Shown here: one piece after another, positions 17,924 to 27,336 of the stretch
Numbering within the stretch: the first letter of the stretch is position 1
Layout of the letters: each line of letters begins with the position of its first letter
Source of the DNA: CAIWHR01 sp963741355
GTDB lineage: Bacteria > Pseudomonadota > Gammaproteobacteria > Burkholderiales > Casimicrobiaceae
NCBI GenBank assembly: GCA_963741355.1
Contig: CAVUIG010000017.1
Span: 62,001-126,000, forward strand
DNA length: 64,000 nt
Direction of reading: 5' to 3'
Notes under the pieces: generated by a model
Told to the model about the DNA's origin: nothing
Databases searched by the model: none
Seen by the model: only the letters and a program-made list of their open reading frames with translations
Made by a program: the position numbers and the translations under genes

Positions 17924-19675
17924 ATGCAGACGCTGCTCAACCTGCTGGCCGGCGTGTCGCTCCTCATCTGGGGCACGCACATCGTGCGCACCGGCGTGCT
18001 GCGGCTCTACGGCGGCGACCTGCGGCGCGTGCTGCGCCGAAGCGTGAGCAACCGCGTCGCCGCATTCTTCGCCGGCGTCGGCGTCACCGGCCTGATCCAG
18101 AGCAGCACGGCGACGGCGCTCATCGTCGCCGCGTTCGCCGGACAGGGCATCATCGACACGGCTCCCGCACTGGCGGTGATGCTGGGCGCCGACGTCGGGA
18201 CCTCGCTCGTCACCGTCATCCTCTCGCTCGACCTCTCCTGGCTCGCGCCGCTGCTGATCTTCGTCGGCGTCACGCTCTTCCTGTCGCTGCAGGCGTCGCC
18301 CGTGGGGCGCTTCGGGCGCATCCTGATCGGGCTCGGACTCATCGTCTTCGCGCTGCAATGGATCACCGTCGCGGCCCGCCCCGTCGTGGAGGCGGCGGGG
18401 GTGAAGGTCATCTTCGCGTCGCTGACCGGCGACGTGCTGCTCGACATGCTGGTCGCGGCGCTCCTCACCGTGCTCTGCTATTCGAGCCTCGCCGTGGTGC
18501 TGGTCGTCGCCGCGCTCGCCTCGCTGCACGTCATCGCGCTGCCCGTGGCGCTCGGCCTCGTGCTCGGCGCCAATTTCGGCAACGGCCTGCTCGGCATGCT
18601 CTCGACGCTGCGCGCGCCTCCCGAAGCGCGGCGCGTGACGCTCGGCAACTTCCTGTTCAAGCTGATCGGCTGCCTGCTCGCGTTGCCGCTCGCGACGCAC
18701 CTCGAGACGCTGGTCGCCGGATTCCAGGTCGACCCCGCGCACGAGGTCGTGCTCTTCCACCTCGGGTTCAACGTCGCGCTGGCGCTGCTTTTCATCTTCT
18801 TCACGGCGCCGATCGCGCGGGTCGCCGAGCGCTTCCTGCCGACGCGGCCGCCGGCCGATGATCCCTCGAAGCCGCGCCATCTCGACCCGTCGGCGCTCGC
18901 CACCCCGGCCCTGGCGATCTCCTTCGCCGCGCGCGAAGCCCTGCGCATCGGCGACGTCATCGGCGACATGCTGGACGGCATGCTGACGGTGCTGAAGACC
19001 AACGACCGCGCCCTCGCCGTGCGCCTGCGCAGGATGGACGACGTCGTCGACGATCTCTACACGGCGGTCAAGCTCTACCTCACGCAGATCTCGCGCGAGG
19101 CGCTCGAGGAAAAGGAGGGGCGGCGCTGGGCCGACATCGTGTCGTTCACGATCAACATGGAGCAGGTCGGCGACATCATCGAACGCATCGTCAACGACCT
19201 CGAGGAAAAGAAGATCGACAAGGGCCGAAGGTTCTCCGAGGCGGGGATGACCGAGATCTGCGACCTCCACGCGCGTCTCGTCGTCAACCTCCGTCTCGGG
19301 ATGTCGGTGTTCCTCGACGGCGATCTCAAGGCCGCGCAGGAGCTCCTCGCCCAGAAGGTGCTGTTCCGCGATCTCGAGCGGGCGTATGCCGATTCGCACT
19401 TCGAGCGGCTCACGAGCCAGACGGTGCAGAGCATCGAGACCTCGTCGCTGCACCTCGATCTCATCTCCGACCTGAAGCGCATCAATTCGCACATCTGCTC
19501 GATCGCCTATCCGATCCTCGAGCAGGCCGGCGTGCTCGCCAAGACGCGCCTGAAGGAGCCCGAGCGGGCGCGGCCGAGGGCGCGTCGCCCCGCGAACGGC
19601 AATGGCGGCACCGCCGACGAGCCGAACGCCGACCCGTCGGCGCCCTGGCCGAAGCGCAAGCCGGACGCGGCCTGA
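17924..19675 (+). CDS. Na/Pi cotransporter family protein with PhoU-like C-terminal domain
   Basis: This is a PNaS-family (YjbB/NptA-like) inner-membrane phosphate carrier of about 583 residues. The first repeat shows GLIQSSTATALIVAAFAGQG, the family QSSTAT motif; the second repeat shows CYSSLAVVLVVAAL. Eight or so hydrophobic helices occupy residues 1-320. The soluble C-terminal half (RIGDVIGDMLDGML, MEQVGDIIERIVNDL) is PhoU-like. E. coli YjbB exports Pi when cells have excess. Here the gene follows phnA and pbfA, so export of Pi freed from phosphonate is a reasonable inference. TTG 17894 could extend the N-terminus by 10 residues. Confidence 0.9.
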   Translation: MQTLLNLLAGVSLLIWGTHIVRTGVLRLYGGDLRRVLRRSVSNRVAAFFAGVGVTGLIQSSTATALIVAAFAGQGIIDTAPALAVMLGADVGTSLVTVILSLDLSWLAPLLIFVGVTLFLSLQASPVGRFGRILIGLGLIVFALQWITVAARPVVEAAGVKVIFASLTGDVLLDMLVAALLTVLCYSSLAVVLVVAALASLHVIALPVALGLVLGANFGNGLLGMLSTLRAPPEARRVTLGNFLFKLIGCLLALPLATHLETLVAGFQVDPAHEVVLFHLGFNVALALLFIFFTAPIARVAERFLPTRPPADDPSKPRHLDPSALATPALAISFAAREALRIGDVIGDMLDGMLTVLKTNDRALAVRLRRMDDVVDDLYTAVKLYLTQISREALEEKEGRRWADIVSFTINMEQVGDIIERIVNDLEEKKIDKGRRFSEAGMTEICDLHARLVVNLRLGMSVFLDGDLKAAQELLAQKVLFRDLERAYADSHFERLTSQTVQSIETSSLHLDLISDLKRINSHICSIAYPILEQAGVLAKTRLKEPERARPRARRPANGNGGTADEPNADPSAPWPKRKPDAA

Positions 19676-19685
19676 CCCGACGTCG

Positions 19686-20540
19686 ATGCAGCCTTCCGGC
19701 ATCTCGCTCGGGGTCACGCTCGCGGTCCTCGGCGCGGGCATGCTGCATGCCGGCTGGAACGCGCTCCTCAAGAGCGCGCCGGGCGGCGATCCCCTGCTCG
19801 ATACCGCCGGCGTCGTCGCGACCAGCTCGTTCTGGTCGCTGCTGGCGCTTCCGTTCGTACCTGTTCCCGACGCGGCCGCCTGGCCGTTCATCGCGACGTC
19901 GGCGACGATTCATTTCGCGTACTACCTGACGCTCACCGGCGCCTACCGCACCGGCGATCTGTCGTTCGCCTACCCGTTGATGCGCGGCACTGCGCCGCTG
20001 CTGGTCGCGCTGCTCGGCATCGCGCTGCTGCACGAATGGCCAACGCTGCAGGCCGCTGCCGGCATCGCGCTGATCTCGGCGGGCATCGTCAGCATCGCCT
20101 TCGTGCATCCGGGACGGCATCCGCCCGCCGCAGTCCGTTGGGCGCTCGCCAACGCCGCGATCATCGCCTGCTACACCTTCGTCGACGGCGCCGGCGCACG
20201 CGCGTCGGGCAATGCATGGGGCTACGCATTCTGGCTGATGTTCCTCGAGGGATTGCCGTTCCTCGCGTGGATCGCCGTCCGGCGCGGCCGCCCCGCCTTC
20301 CACTACATGAAGACCGGAGTCCCGCGCGCGCTCGCCGCGGGCGCCGGGAGCGTGCTCGCCTATGCGATCGTGCTGTGGGCGATGACGCGCGCTCCCGTGG
20401 CCCTGGTGGCCGCGCTGCGCGAAACGTCGGTCATCTTCGCAACCCTGTTCGGGGCGCTGATCCTGAAGGAGGGGCTCGGATGGCGACGCTTGGCCGGCGC
20501 CACCAGCGTCGCGCTGGGCGTTGCCGCGCTGAAATTGTGA
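19686..20540 (+). CDS. DMT/EamA-family membrane protein associated with phosphonate utilisation
   Basis: This is an integral inner-membrane protein of 284 residues with about ten predicted helices in two EamA-like halves. The N-terminal half has LGAGMLHAGWNALLKSAPGGD, the C-terminal half SVLAYAIVLWAMTRAPVALVAAL and VIFATLFGALILKEGLG, the usual end of DMT exporters. ATG 19686 follows the Pi transporter stop by 10 bases. Proteins of this kind recur next to AEP genes and have been named phosphonate-utilisation-associated membrane proteins, but their substrate is not established. Uptake or efflux of a phosphonate or amine is possible. Confidence 0.85.
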   Translation: MQPSGISLGVTLAVLGAGMLHAGWNALLKSAPGGDPLLDTAGVVATSSFWSLLALPFVPVPDAAAWPFIATSATIHFAYYLTLTGAYRTGDLSFAYPLMRGTAPLLVALLGIALLHEWPTLQAAAGIALISAGIVSIAFVHPGRHPPAAVRWALANAAIIACYTFVDGAGARASGNAWGYAFWLMFLEGLPFLAWIAVRRGRPAFHYMKTGVPRALAAGAGSVLAYAIVLWAMTRAPVALVAALRETSVIFATLFGALILKEGLGWRRLAGATSVALGVAALKL

Positions 20541-20551
20541 CGGCGGCGCGC

Positions 20552-22981
20552 ATGCCTTCAGCTCTCCCCACGCAGGCTCGCGTCGTCATCGTCGGCGGCG
20601 GCATCGCCGGCGCAGCCACCGCCTATCACCTGACGCGACTCGGCGTGCGCGATGTCGTCCTGCTCGAGCAGGGCAAGCTGACCTGCGGCACGACCTGGCA
20701 CGCGGCAGGCCTCGTCGGCCAGACCCGCGCGACGCGCAACGCGACGCGGATGAGCCGATACGGGATCGAGCTCTATGCGTCGCTCGAGGCGGAGACCGGG
20801 CTCGCGACCGGATGGAAACGCTGCGGCAGCCTCAACGTCGCCAGAACGCCCGAGCGGCTCACGCTGATGAAGCGGCAGATGGCGCGCGCGAAGAGCTTCG
20901 GCATCGACTTCGAATTCATCACGCCGGCCGAAGCGGGAAGGATCGCCCCGATCCTTCGCACCGACGATCTCGCCGGCGCGGTGTTCATTCCCGGCGATGG
21001 CAAGGCGAATCCGACCGATCTCACGCAGTCGCTCGCGAAGGGCGCGCGCATGGGCGGCGCGACCATCGCCGAAGGCGTCAAGGTCACCGGCGTCGATGCG
21101 TCGCGCGGGCGTGTATCGGCAATCCGCTGGCGCACGGCCGACGGCGAGGGTGCGATCGCCTGCGAGACGATCGTCAACTGCGCCGGACAATGGGCGCGCG
21201 AATTCGGGCGGCTCGCGGGTGTCAGCGTGCCGCTCTATGCCGCCGAGCACTTCTACCTCGTCACCAAGCCGATTGCCGGCGTCACGCCCGACATGCCGGT
21301 GATCCGCGACCCCGATGGCTACCTCTACTACAAGGAGGAGGTCGGCGGTCTCGTCATGGGCGGATTCGAGCCGCAGGCGAAGCCCTGGAACGTCGATCCG
21401 ATTCCCGACGGCTTCGAATTCCAGCTGCTGCCGGAGGATTGGGACCATTTCGAGGTCCTGATGCGCAACGCGATCCATCGCACGCCGTGCCTCGAAACGG
21501 CGCAAGTGAAGCTCCTTCTCAACGGTCCGGAGAGCTTCACGCTCGACGGCAATTTCATCCTCGGCGAAGCGCCGGAGCTCGCCGGCTATTTCGTGTGCGC
21601 CGGATTCAACTCGGCGGGGATCGCCAATTCGGGCGGCGCCGGCAAGCTCGTCGCCGAATGGATCGTCGGCGGCGAGGCGCCGGTCGACCTGTGGGACGTC
21701 GACGTCCGGCGCTTCGCGCCGTTCCACGCGAACCGCCGGCATCTCGCCGACCGCACCGTCGAATCGCTGGGACTGCATTACGCGATGCGCTGGCCGCGCG
21801 AGGAGCTCGTCACCGTGCGCCCGCTGCGCCGCTCGCCGCTCTACGATCGTCTCGCCGCGAAGGGCGCGGTCTTCGGATCGAAGATGAACTGGGAGCGGGC
21901 GAACTACTTCCTGCCGCAGGGTGTGCCGCCGCCCTCCCCCACGTTCGGCACGCCCGGCTGGCTGCCGCACGTGCTGGACGAGCAGCGCGCCTGCCGCGAG
22001 GATGTCGTCGTCTTCGACCAGACGTCGTTCTCCAAATTCGTGCTGAAGGGCCGCGACGCCCTTGCGCTGCTGCAGCGCCTCTGCGCGAACGAGATCGACG
22101 TGCCCGTCGGGAGGATGGTCTACACGGCGATGCTGAACGCGCGCGGCGGATTCGAAAGCGACCTCACCGTCGTGCGCGCTCGCCGCCTCCGAATTCCTGA
22201 TCATCACGGGTTCGTGCGCAGACGACGCGCGATTTCAGCTGGATCGAGCGGCACATCGACGCCGATCTGCACGCCGCGCTCGTGGACGTCACCAGCGCGT
22301 GGTCGGTGATCTCGCTGATGGGCCCGAAGGCGGAGGCGCTGCTGCAAGCGCGCCTCCTCCGACGACCTGTCGAAGGCGGCGCTGCCGTTCGCGATGACGC
22401 GCGAGGTCGACGTCGGGTATGCCCGCGTGCGGGCCGCGCGCATGAGCTACGTCGGCGGCCCTGGCTACGAGCTCTACGTGCCGACCGACCAGTGCGTCAC
22501 GCTCTACGATGCGCTCGTCGCGGCGGGCGACGAATTCGGCCTCAAGGATGCCGGCTATTACACGATCGACGCGCTGCGCGTCGAAGCCGGGCGTCGCGCG
22601 TGGGGCGCCGAGCTCTCTCCCGACGAGACGCCGTGGGAAGCGGGCCTCGCCTATGCAGTGAAGCTCGACAAGCCGGCGCCCTTCATCGGCCGCGATGCGC
22701 TCGCGGCGACGTCGCCGCTGGCGGTCACGAAGCGGCTGATACGGTTCACCTTCGACGATCCGGCGGCGTTCCCTTGGGGCGGCGAGCCGATCCTGATCGA
22801 CGGCTCGAACGTCGGCGAGATCACTTCCGCCGGCTACAGCCGAAAGCTGGGCCGCGCCGTCGCGATGGGCTACGCGCGCACCGCATCGCCGCTGACCGAC
22901 GCGGCGCTGGCCGCGGCGACCTGCCACGCCGACATCGCGGGCGATCTCTACGCCGTCACGCCGGTCGTCGGGCCGTCCTGA
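20552..22981 (+). CDS. Dimethylglycine/sarcosine dehydrogenase-like flavoprotein with GcvT C-terminal domain, three frameshifts
   Basis: This is a two-domain FAD enzyme of about 808 residues. The FAD domain (residues 1-400) opens with VVIVGGGIAGAATAYHLTRLG and has GTTWHAAGL, the position of the covalently FAD-linked His in dimethylglycine dehydrogenase. YYKEEVGGLVMGGFEPQAKPW follows. The GcvT-like, folate-binding half has VFDQTSFSKFVLKG, FESDLTV, SYVGGPGYELYVPTDQ and YTIDALRVEAGRRAWG. Extra bases near 22172, 22213 and 22352 break the second half. Such enzymes oxidatively remove N-methyl groups and pass formaldehyde to tetrahydrofolate. In this locus an N-methylated aminophosphonate is a plausible substrate (inference). 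It starts 12 bases after the DMT gene, so it belongs to the arm. Confidence 0.85.
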
Positions 22982-23061
22982 CCCGTTCCGCCCGCAACCG
23001 CGCCGGCGGAATTCTGTGTTAGCGTGGCCGCTGTCCGACAGCCGTCACGGATCATCCGCGC

Positions 23062-23898
23062 ATGCCGCATCGCTTCACGACGCCGCCCCGCCGCGGCCGC
23101 ACGCCGCTCAAGCCCGGGGGAACCTCCACCGCGCAGGTGCAAAGCCTCACGCGCGGCCTCAACATCCTCGAAGCGCTCGCGCGCGCCGAAGGCGGCCTCA
23201 CGCTGACCGACGTCGCGCAGCGCGTGACGCTGCCGCCGTCGACGACGCATCGGCTGCTCGCGACGCTCGAGAAGATGGGCTACGTGTTCCAGGCGGGCGA
23301 GCTCGGCCGCTGGTACGTCGGGCTGCAGGCATTCGCCGTCGGCTCGAGCTTCCTCGCGAGCCGGGATTTCGTCGCGCAGAGTCATCCGTACATGCGCCGC
23401 CTGATGGAGCAATCGGGCGAGACCGCCAACCTCGCGATCCTCGACGGCACCGAGGCCGTGTTCATCGACCAGGTCCAGTGCCGCGAGATGATGCGCACGA
23501 TCGTGAAGCTCGGCAGCCGCGTCCCGCTGCACGCGTCGGGCGTGGGCAAGGCGATCTTCGCGTCGCTGCCGGACGAGCAGATCGACGCGATCCTCAAGGT
23601 CAAGGGCCTGCCGCGGATCACCGCGAACACGATCACGTCGCCCGAGACGATGTGGGCGAGCATCCGCGTGATCCGTCAGCGCGGCTGGTCGTTCGACGAC
23701 GAGGAGCATGCGCACGGCACGCGCTGCGTCGCTTCGCCGATCTACGACGAGCACGCCGAGCCGCTCGGCGCCATTTCGCTCGCCGGGCCGTCGTCGCGGC
23801 TGCCGGACGAGCGGATCAAGCAGCTCGGCCACGTCGTCGCGCACACGGCGGAGGAATTGACGAAGAAGCTCGGCGGGCGCTGGCCGCACCCGCATTGA
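23062..23898 (+). CDS. IclR-family transcriptional regulator
   Basis: This is an IclR regulator of 278 residues. The N-terminal winged helix spans AQVQSLTRGLNILEALARAEGG and VTLPPSTTHRLLATLEKMG. The C-terminal effector domain runs from YVGLQAFAVGSSFL to the end, with the ligand-site pattern SGETANLAILDGTEAVFIDQV, VPLHASGVGKAIFASLP and RGWSFDDEEHAHGTRCVASPIYD. The closest known types are AllR/GclR-like regulators of glyoxylate or related C2 metabolism. It follows the flavoprotein gene in the same direction after an 80-base gap, so it may regulate that end of the phn arm. It is convergent with nagZ. Confidence 0.88.
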   Translation: MPHRFTTPPRRGRTPLKPGGTSTAQVQSLTRGLNILEALARAEGGLTLTDVAQRVTLPPSTTHRLLATLEKMGYVFQAGELGRWYVGLQAFAVGSSFLASRDFVAQSHPYMRRLMEQSGETANLAILDGTEAVFIDQVQCREMMRTIVKLGSRVPLHASGVGKAIFASLPDEQIDAILKVKGLPRITANTITSPETMWASIRVIRQRGWSFDDEEHAHGTRCVASPIYDEHAEPLGAISLAGPSSRLPDERIKQLGHVVAHTAEELTKKLGGRWPHPH

Positions 23899-24900
23899 GC
23901 GCCCGTGGCACCCGCGCCGCTGCGCCGGTCGGTCAGCGCCGCGGTCGGCGCGCCGCGCATCCGATCGAGCCGGCGCGCGCGCTCCGCCGATGCCCGCGGC
24001 GCAAGGCGCGCGAGCAGCGTGTCGGCGCCGCCGAGATCGTTGCAGACGAGCACCATGTCGCATCCCGCGGCGAGCGCCGCCTCCGCGCGCGCGACGACAT
24101 CGCCGACGCCATGCGCGCCGGCCATGTCGAGATCGTCGGAGAAGATCGCGCCGTCGAACCCGAGCCGGCCCCGCAGGATTTCCTGCAGCCACTTGCGCCG
24201 AGAAGCCCGCCGGCGCCGCGTCGACCGCCGGATACACGACATGCGCGGGCATCATCCCGCCCAGACCGCGCTGCGCGAGCGCCGCGAACGGGACGAGATC
24301 CTCGGCGGTGATGGCGGCGAGGCTGCGCTCGTCGCGCGGCAGCTCGTCGTGCGAATCCGCGGCGACGTGGCCGTGCCCGGGAAAGTGCTTGCCGACCGCC
24401 GCCATCCCCTCCGAGCGAAGTCCGGCGACGAAGGCCGCGGCGAGATGCGCCGCGGCGTTGGGATTGCGATGGAACGCGCGATCGCCGATCACGCCGCTTG
24501 CGCCATGGTCGAGGTCGAGCACCGGCGCGAACGTGAAATCGACGCCATGGTCGGAAAGCTCGCGCGCGATCGTGGCGCCGATCCCGTGCGCTTCCCGCGT
24601 CGCCCCGGCGACATCGCGATCCCATCGCTCGCCCAGCGTGCGCATCGGCGGGATCGCGGTGAAGCCCTCGCGAAAGCGCTGCACGCGCCCGCCTTCATGG
24701 TCGACGCAGATCAGGAGCTGCGGGTCGCGCACGCTCCGGATCGATGCCGTCAGCGCCGCGAGCTGCGCCGGCGACGCGTAGTTCCGCGCGAACAGGATCA
24801 CGCCGCCGGTCGACGGATGCGCCAGGCGGGCGCGGTCGGCAGGCGTCAGTTCGAGCCCCTCGATGCCGTGCATCACGGGGCCGAGCGGCAACGCAGTCAC
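23742..24900 (-). CDS. nagZ: Beta-N-acetylhexosaminidase, one frameshift, 3' end uncertain
   Basis: NagZ is a cytoplasmic GH3 enzyme that removes GlcNAc from anhydro-muropeptides in cell-wall recycling. It starts PLGPVMHGIEGLELTPADR and carries GGVILFARNY, DHEGGRVQRFREGFT, the acid/base loop segment GKHFPGHGHVAADSHDELPRDE and the nucleophile region FSDDLDMAGAHG. An extra C near 24198 separates the first 235 residues from KWLQEILRGRLGFDG. Recognisable homology stops near 23935 (LDRMRGAPTAALTD); the open frame runs on to 23742, antisense to the iclR 3' end, so another indel probably hides the true stop. GTG 24900 overlaps the pdxJ stop. Confidence 0.85.
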
Positions 24901-25659
24901 GGCGCGTCGCGCTTTCCGGCCGCTTCGCGCAGCAGCGACTTCATCTGGCGCACGGCTTCGCGCAGGCCCACGAAGATCGAGCGCGACACGATCGCGTGGC
25001 CGATGTGGAGCTCGCGGATGCCCGGGAGCGCCGCCACCGGCTGCACGTTGAAGTAGTTGAGCGCGTGGCCCGCGTTGAAGCGCATCCCCGCCTGCCGGAT
25101 CAGCTCGCCGGAGGTGCGAATGCGCTCGAGCTCGGCGATGACCGGCGCGCTTTCCGGATCGCGGCCCAGCGCGTGAAACGCGTGCGCATACGGTCCGGTA
25201 TGGATTTCGCAGACGCGCGCGCCGATGCGCGCCGCGGCCTCGATCTGGCGCGGCATCGGCGTCGATGAAGACGCTGGTGACGATTCCCGCGTCGGCGAGC
25301 TTCGCGACGGCCTCGCGCAGCTTCGCTTCCTGGCCCGCGATGTCGAGCCCGCCCTCCGTCGTGATCTCCTCGCGGCCCTCCGGCACCAGCATCGCCATCT
25401 CGGGCTTGAGGCGGCAGGCGATCCCGATCATCTCCGCGGTCGCCGCCATCTCGAGGTTGAGGCGGATGTGGACGAGATCGCGCAGCCGCCGCACGTCCTC
25501 GTCCTGGATGTGCCGGCGGTCCTCGCGCAGGTGCACGGTGATGCCGTCGGCGCCGCCGAGATGCGCCTCGACCGCGGCCCACACGGGATCGGGCTCGTGC
25601 GTGCGGCGCGCCTGCCGCAGGGTCGCGACGTGGTCGATGTTGACGCCGAGCTCAATCAC
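24897..25659 (-). CDS. pdxJ: Pyridoxine 5'-phosphate synthase, one frameshift
   Basis: PdxJ condenses 1-deoxyxylulose 5-phosphate with 3-amino-2-oxopropyl phosphate to pyridoxine 5'-phosphate. The protein begins IELGVNIDHVATLRQARR and has GADGITVHLREDRRHIQD with catalytic His/Glu residues, then RLNLEMAATAEM and VPEGREEITTEGGLD. An extra base near 25258 breaks SVFIDADPRQIEAAARIG; the second frame continues CEIHTGPYAHAF and GHALNYFNVQPVAALPGIRELHIGHAIVSR. About 253 residues. GTG 25659 overlaps the end of recO. In most betaproteobacteria acpS lies between this gene and nagZ; here the two overlap directly. Confidence 0.95.
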
Positions 25660-26422
25660 GGTGGGACGTTTCCTTTCTGGTCCGGTCGTCGAGCGAGCGC
25701 AGCTCGCGGATCACGCGCCGGCTCTCGACGCCGCGCTGCTCGAGGTAATGGTCGAGGATCTCGCGCATCAGCCGCTTCGCCTCGGCGACGGTCTCGGCAT
25801 CGGGATATCGCTGCTCGGAAAGCGCGAGCAGCGTGGCGCCGCGCACCAGCGGCAGCGTCATTCCCGTTGTCGGCGCGCTCCGGCGAGGGCCGCGGTCGAA
25901 CGCATAATGGTAACGCGCCGACGGATCCACCGGCGCGCCGGTGTCCGCTTCGCGGAGCAGCGGCAGCGCGTAGCCCAGCCCGGCGAGCAGCGCCACCTCG
26001 AAGCGCCGCAGGATCGTCGCCTGCTCGCCGCCCGTCGCGAGATCGACGAGCGCCTGCTCGTAGTCCGCGAAGAGTTGCGGGTGCGGATCCTCGCGCGGCA
26101 GGAGCTTCAGCACGAGCTCGTTGAGATAGAACCCGCACCAGAGCGCCGCGCCGCCGACGAGCGGCAGGCCGCCGCGCCATTCCGCCTTCGCGAGCGTCTT
26201 CAGCTCGTGCGCGCCGAACCACGACAGCGAGAGCGGCTGGAAGCCCTGCAGCAGCCCGCGCAGCTCGGAGCGCGGCCGCTTGGCGCCGCGGGCGACCATC
26301 GCGACCCGGCCCCACTCGCGCGTGAACGCCTCGACGATGAGGCTCGTCTCCCGGTACGGATACGTGTGCAGGACGAATCCGGCCTGATCGTCGCGGCGCA
26401 GCGGCTGGGCGCGGGCGGGCAT
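25652..26422 (-). CDS. recO: DNA repair protein RecO
   Basis: RecO acts with RecF/RecR in RecA loading for recombinational repair. It is 256 residues long. The N-terminal OB fold contains GFVLHTYPYRETSLIVEAFTRE and VAMVARGAKRPRSELRGLLQGF; the helical C-terminal domain contains FYLNELVLKLLPREDPHPQLF and FEVALLAGLGYALPL. The Zn-binding cysteines of some RecO proteins are absent, as in many proteobacteria. Start ATG 26422 lies 22 bases after era, and the end overlaps pdxJ by 8 bases, so era-recO-pdxJ-nagZ is one tight transcript. Confidence 0.93.
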   Translation of the reverse strand: MPARAQPLRRDDQAGFVLHTYPYRETSLIVEAFTREWGRVAMVARGAKRPRSELRGLLQGFQPLSLSWFGAHELKTLAKAEWRGGLPLVGGAALWCGFYLNELVLKLLPREDPHPQLFADYEQALVDLATGGEQATILRRFEVALLAGLGYALPLLREADTGAPVDPSARYHYAFDRGPRRSAPTTGMTLPLVRGATLLALSEQRYPDAETVAEAKRLMREILDHYLEQRGVESRRVIRELRSLDDRTRKETSHRD

Positions 26423-26444
26423 GGCGGCGCGTCGGATTGCCGTG

Positions 26445-27332
26445 TCAGTAGCCGAGCCGCGAGAGCTGCGCGTCGTCGTCGGCCCAGCCGCGCTTGACCC
26501 TGATCCAGACCTCGAGAAACACCGGGCCGCCGAACAGGCGTTCCATCTCGGTGCGTGCCGTGCTCGCGATCTCCTTCATCTTCGCCCCACCCGCGCCGAG
26601 CAGGATCGCCCGCTGGTTCTCGCGGTCGACGTACACCGTCGCGTGAATTCGGCGGACCGCGCCTTCGTGCACGAAGCGGTCGATCGCGACGGCCGTCGCA
26701 TAGGGCAGCTCCTCGCCCAGCAGCCGGAAGATCTTCTCGCGGACGAACTCGGCGGCGAGAAAGCGCTCGTCGCGGTCGGTGATCTCGTCCTCGCCGTGCA
26801 CATGGGGCCCGGCCGGGAGGAGATTCCGGAGCTCGTCGAAGAGCGGCTCCAGCCCTCGGTCCTTTTCGGCGGAGATGGGGACGAGCGCGGCAAACGGAAA
26901 AAGGGCCGCCAGCTCGGCCATCTGCGGCAGCAGCGCGTCCTTGTCCTTCAGCTGATCGACCTTGTTGAGCGCCGCCACCGCGCGCGCGCCGGGCGGCAGC
27001 AGGCGCACCACCGCGCGATCGGCCTCCACGGTGCGTCCTGCCTCGATGACAACCACGACCGCGTCGATACCCGCGAGGCTCTGCGTCACCGCGGCGTTCA
27101 TCCGGGTGTTGAGGCGGGAGCGGTGCAGCGTCTGGAATCCCGGCGTATCGACGAACAGGATTTGCGCGTCGCCGCGCGTCAGGATGCCGGTGATGCGGTG
27201 GCGCGTCGTCTGCGCCTTGGCCGACGTGATGCTGATGCGCGCGCCGACGAGGCGATTGAGCAGCGTCGACTTGCCCACGTTGGGCCGGCCGACGATGGCG
27301 ACGTGGCCGCAGCGCTGTGGCGTGTCGGTCAT
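26445..27332 (-). CDS. era: GTPase Era
   Basis: Era is the essential 16S rRNA-binding GTPase of 30S subunit maturation. G1 is AIVGRPNVGKSTLLN, the switch I region ISITSAKAQTTRHRI, G3 FVDTPGF, G4 ALNKVDQL and G5 PISAEKDRG. The C-terminal KH domain contains VHEGAVRRIHATVYVDRENQ and ILLGAGGAKMKEI (GxxG loop). It has 295 residues from ATG 27332, which is 4 bases after the rnc stop. Intact in a single frame. Confidence 0.97.
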   Translation of the reverse strand: MTDTPQRCGHVAIVGRPNVGKSTLLNRLVGARISITSAKAQTTRHRITGILTRGDAQILFVDTPGFQTLHRSRLNTRMNAAVTQSLAGIDAVVVVIEAGRTVEADRAVVRLLPPGARAVAALNKVDQLKDKDALLPQMAELAALFPFAALVPISAEKDRGLEPLFDELRNLLPAGPHVHGEDEITDRDERFLAAEFVREKIFRLLGEELPYATAVAIDRFVHEGAVRRIHATVYVDRENQRAILLGAGGAKMKEIASTARTEMERLFGGPVFLEVWIRVKRGWADDDAQLSRLGY

Positions 27333-27336
27333 CGGT

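Noticed and set aside
17798..19891. Minus-strand open frame of about 700 codons opposite the Pi transporter
   Set aside because: Low-complexity Arg/Asp/Glu/Gln/His shadow frame of a well-supported membrane protein gene.
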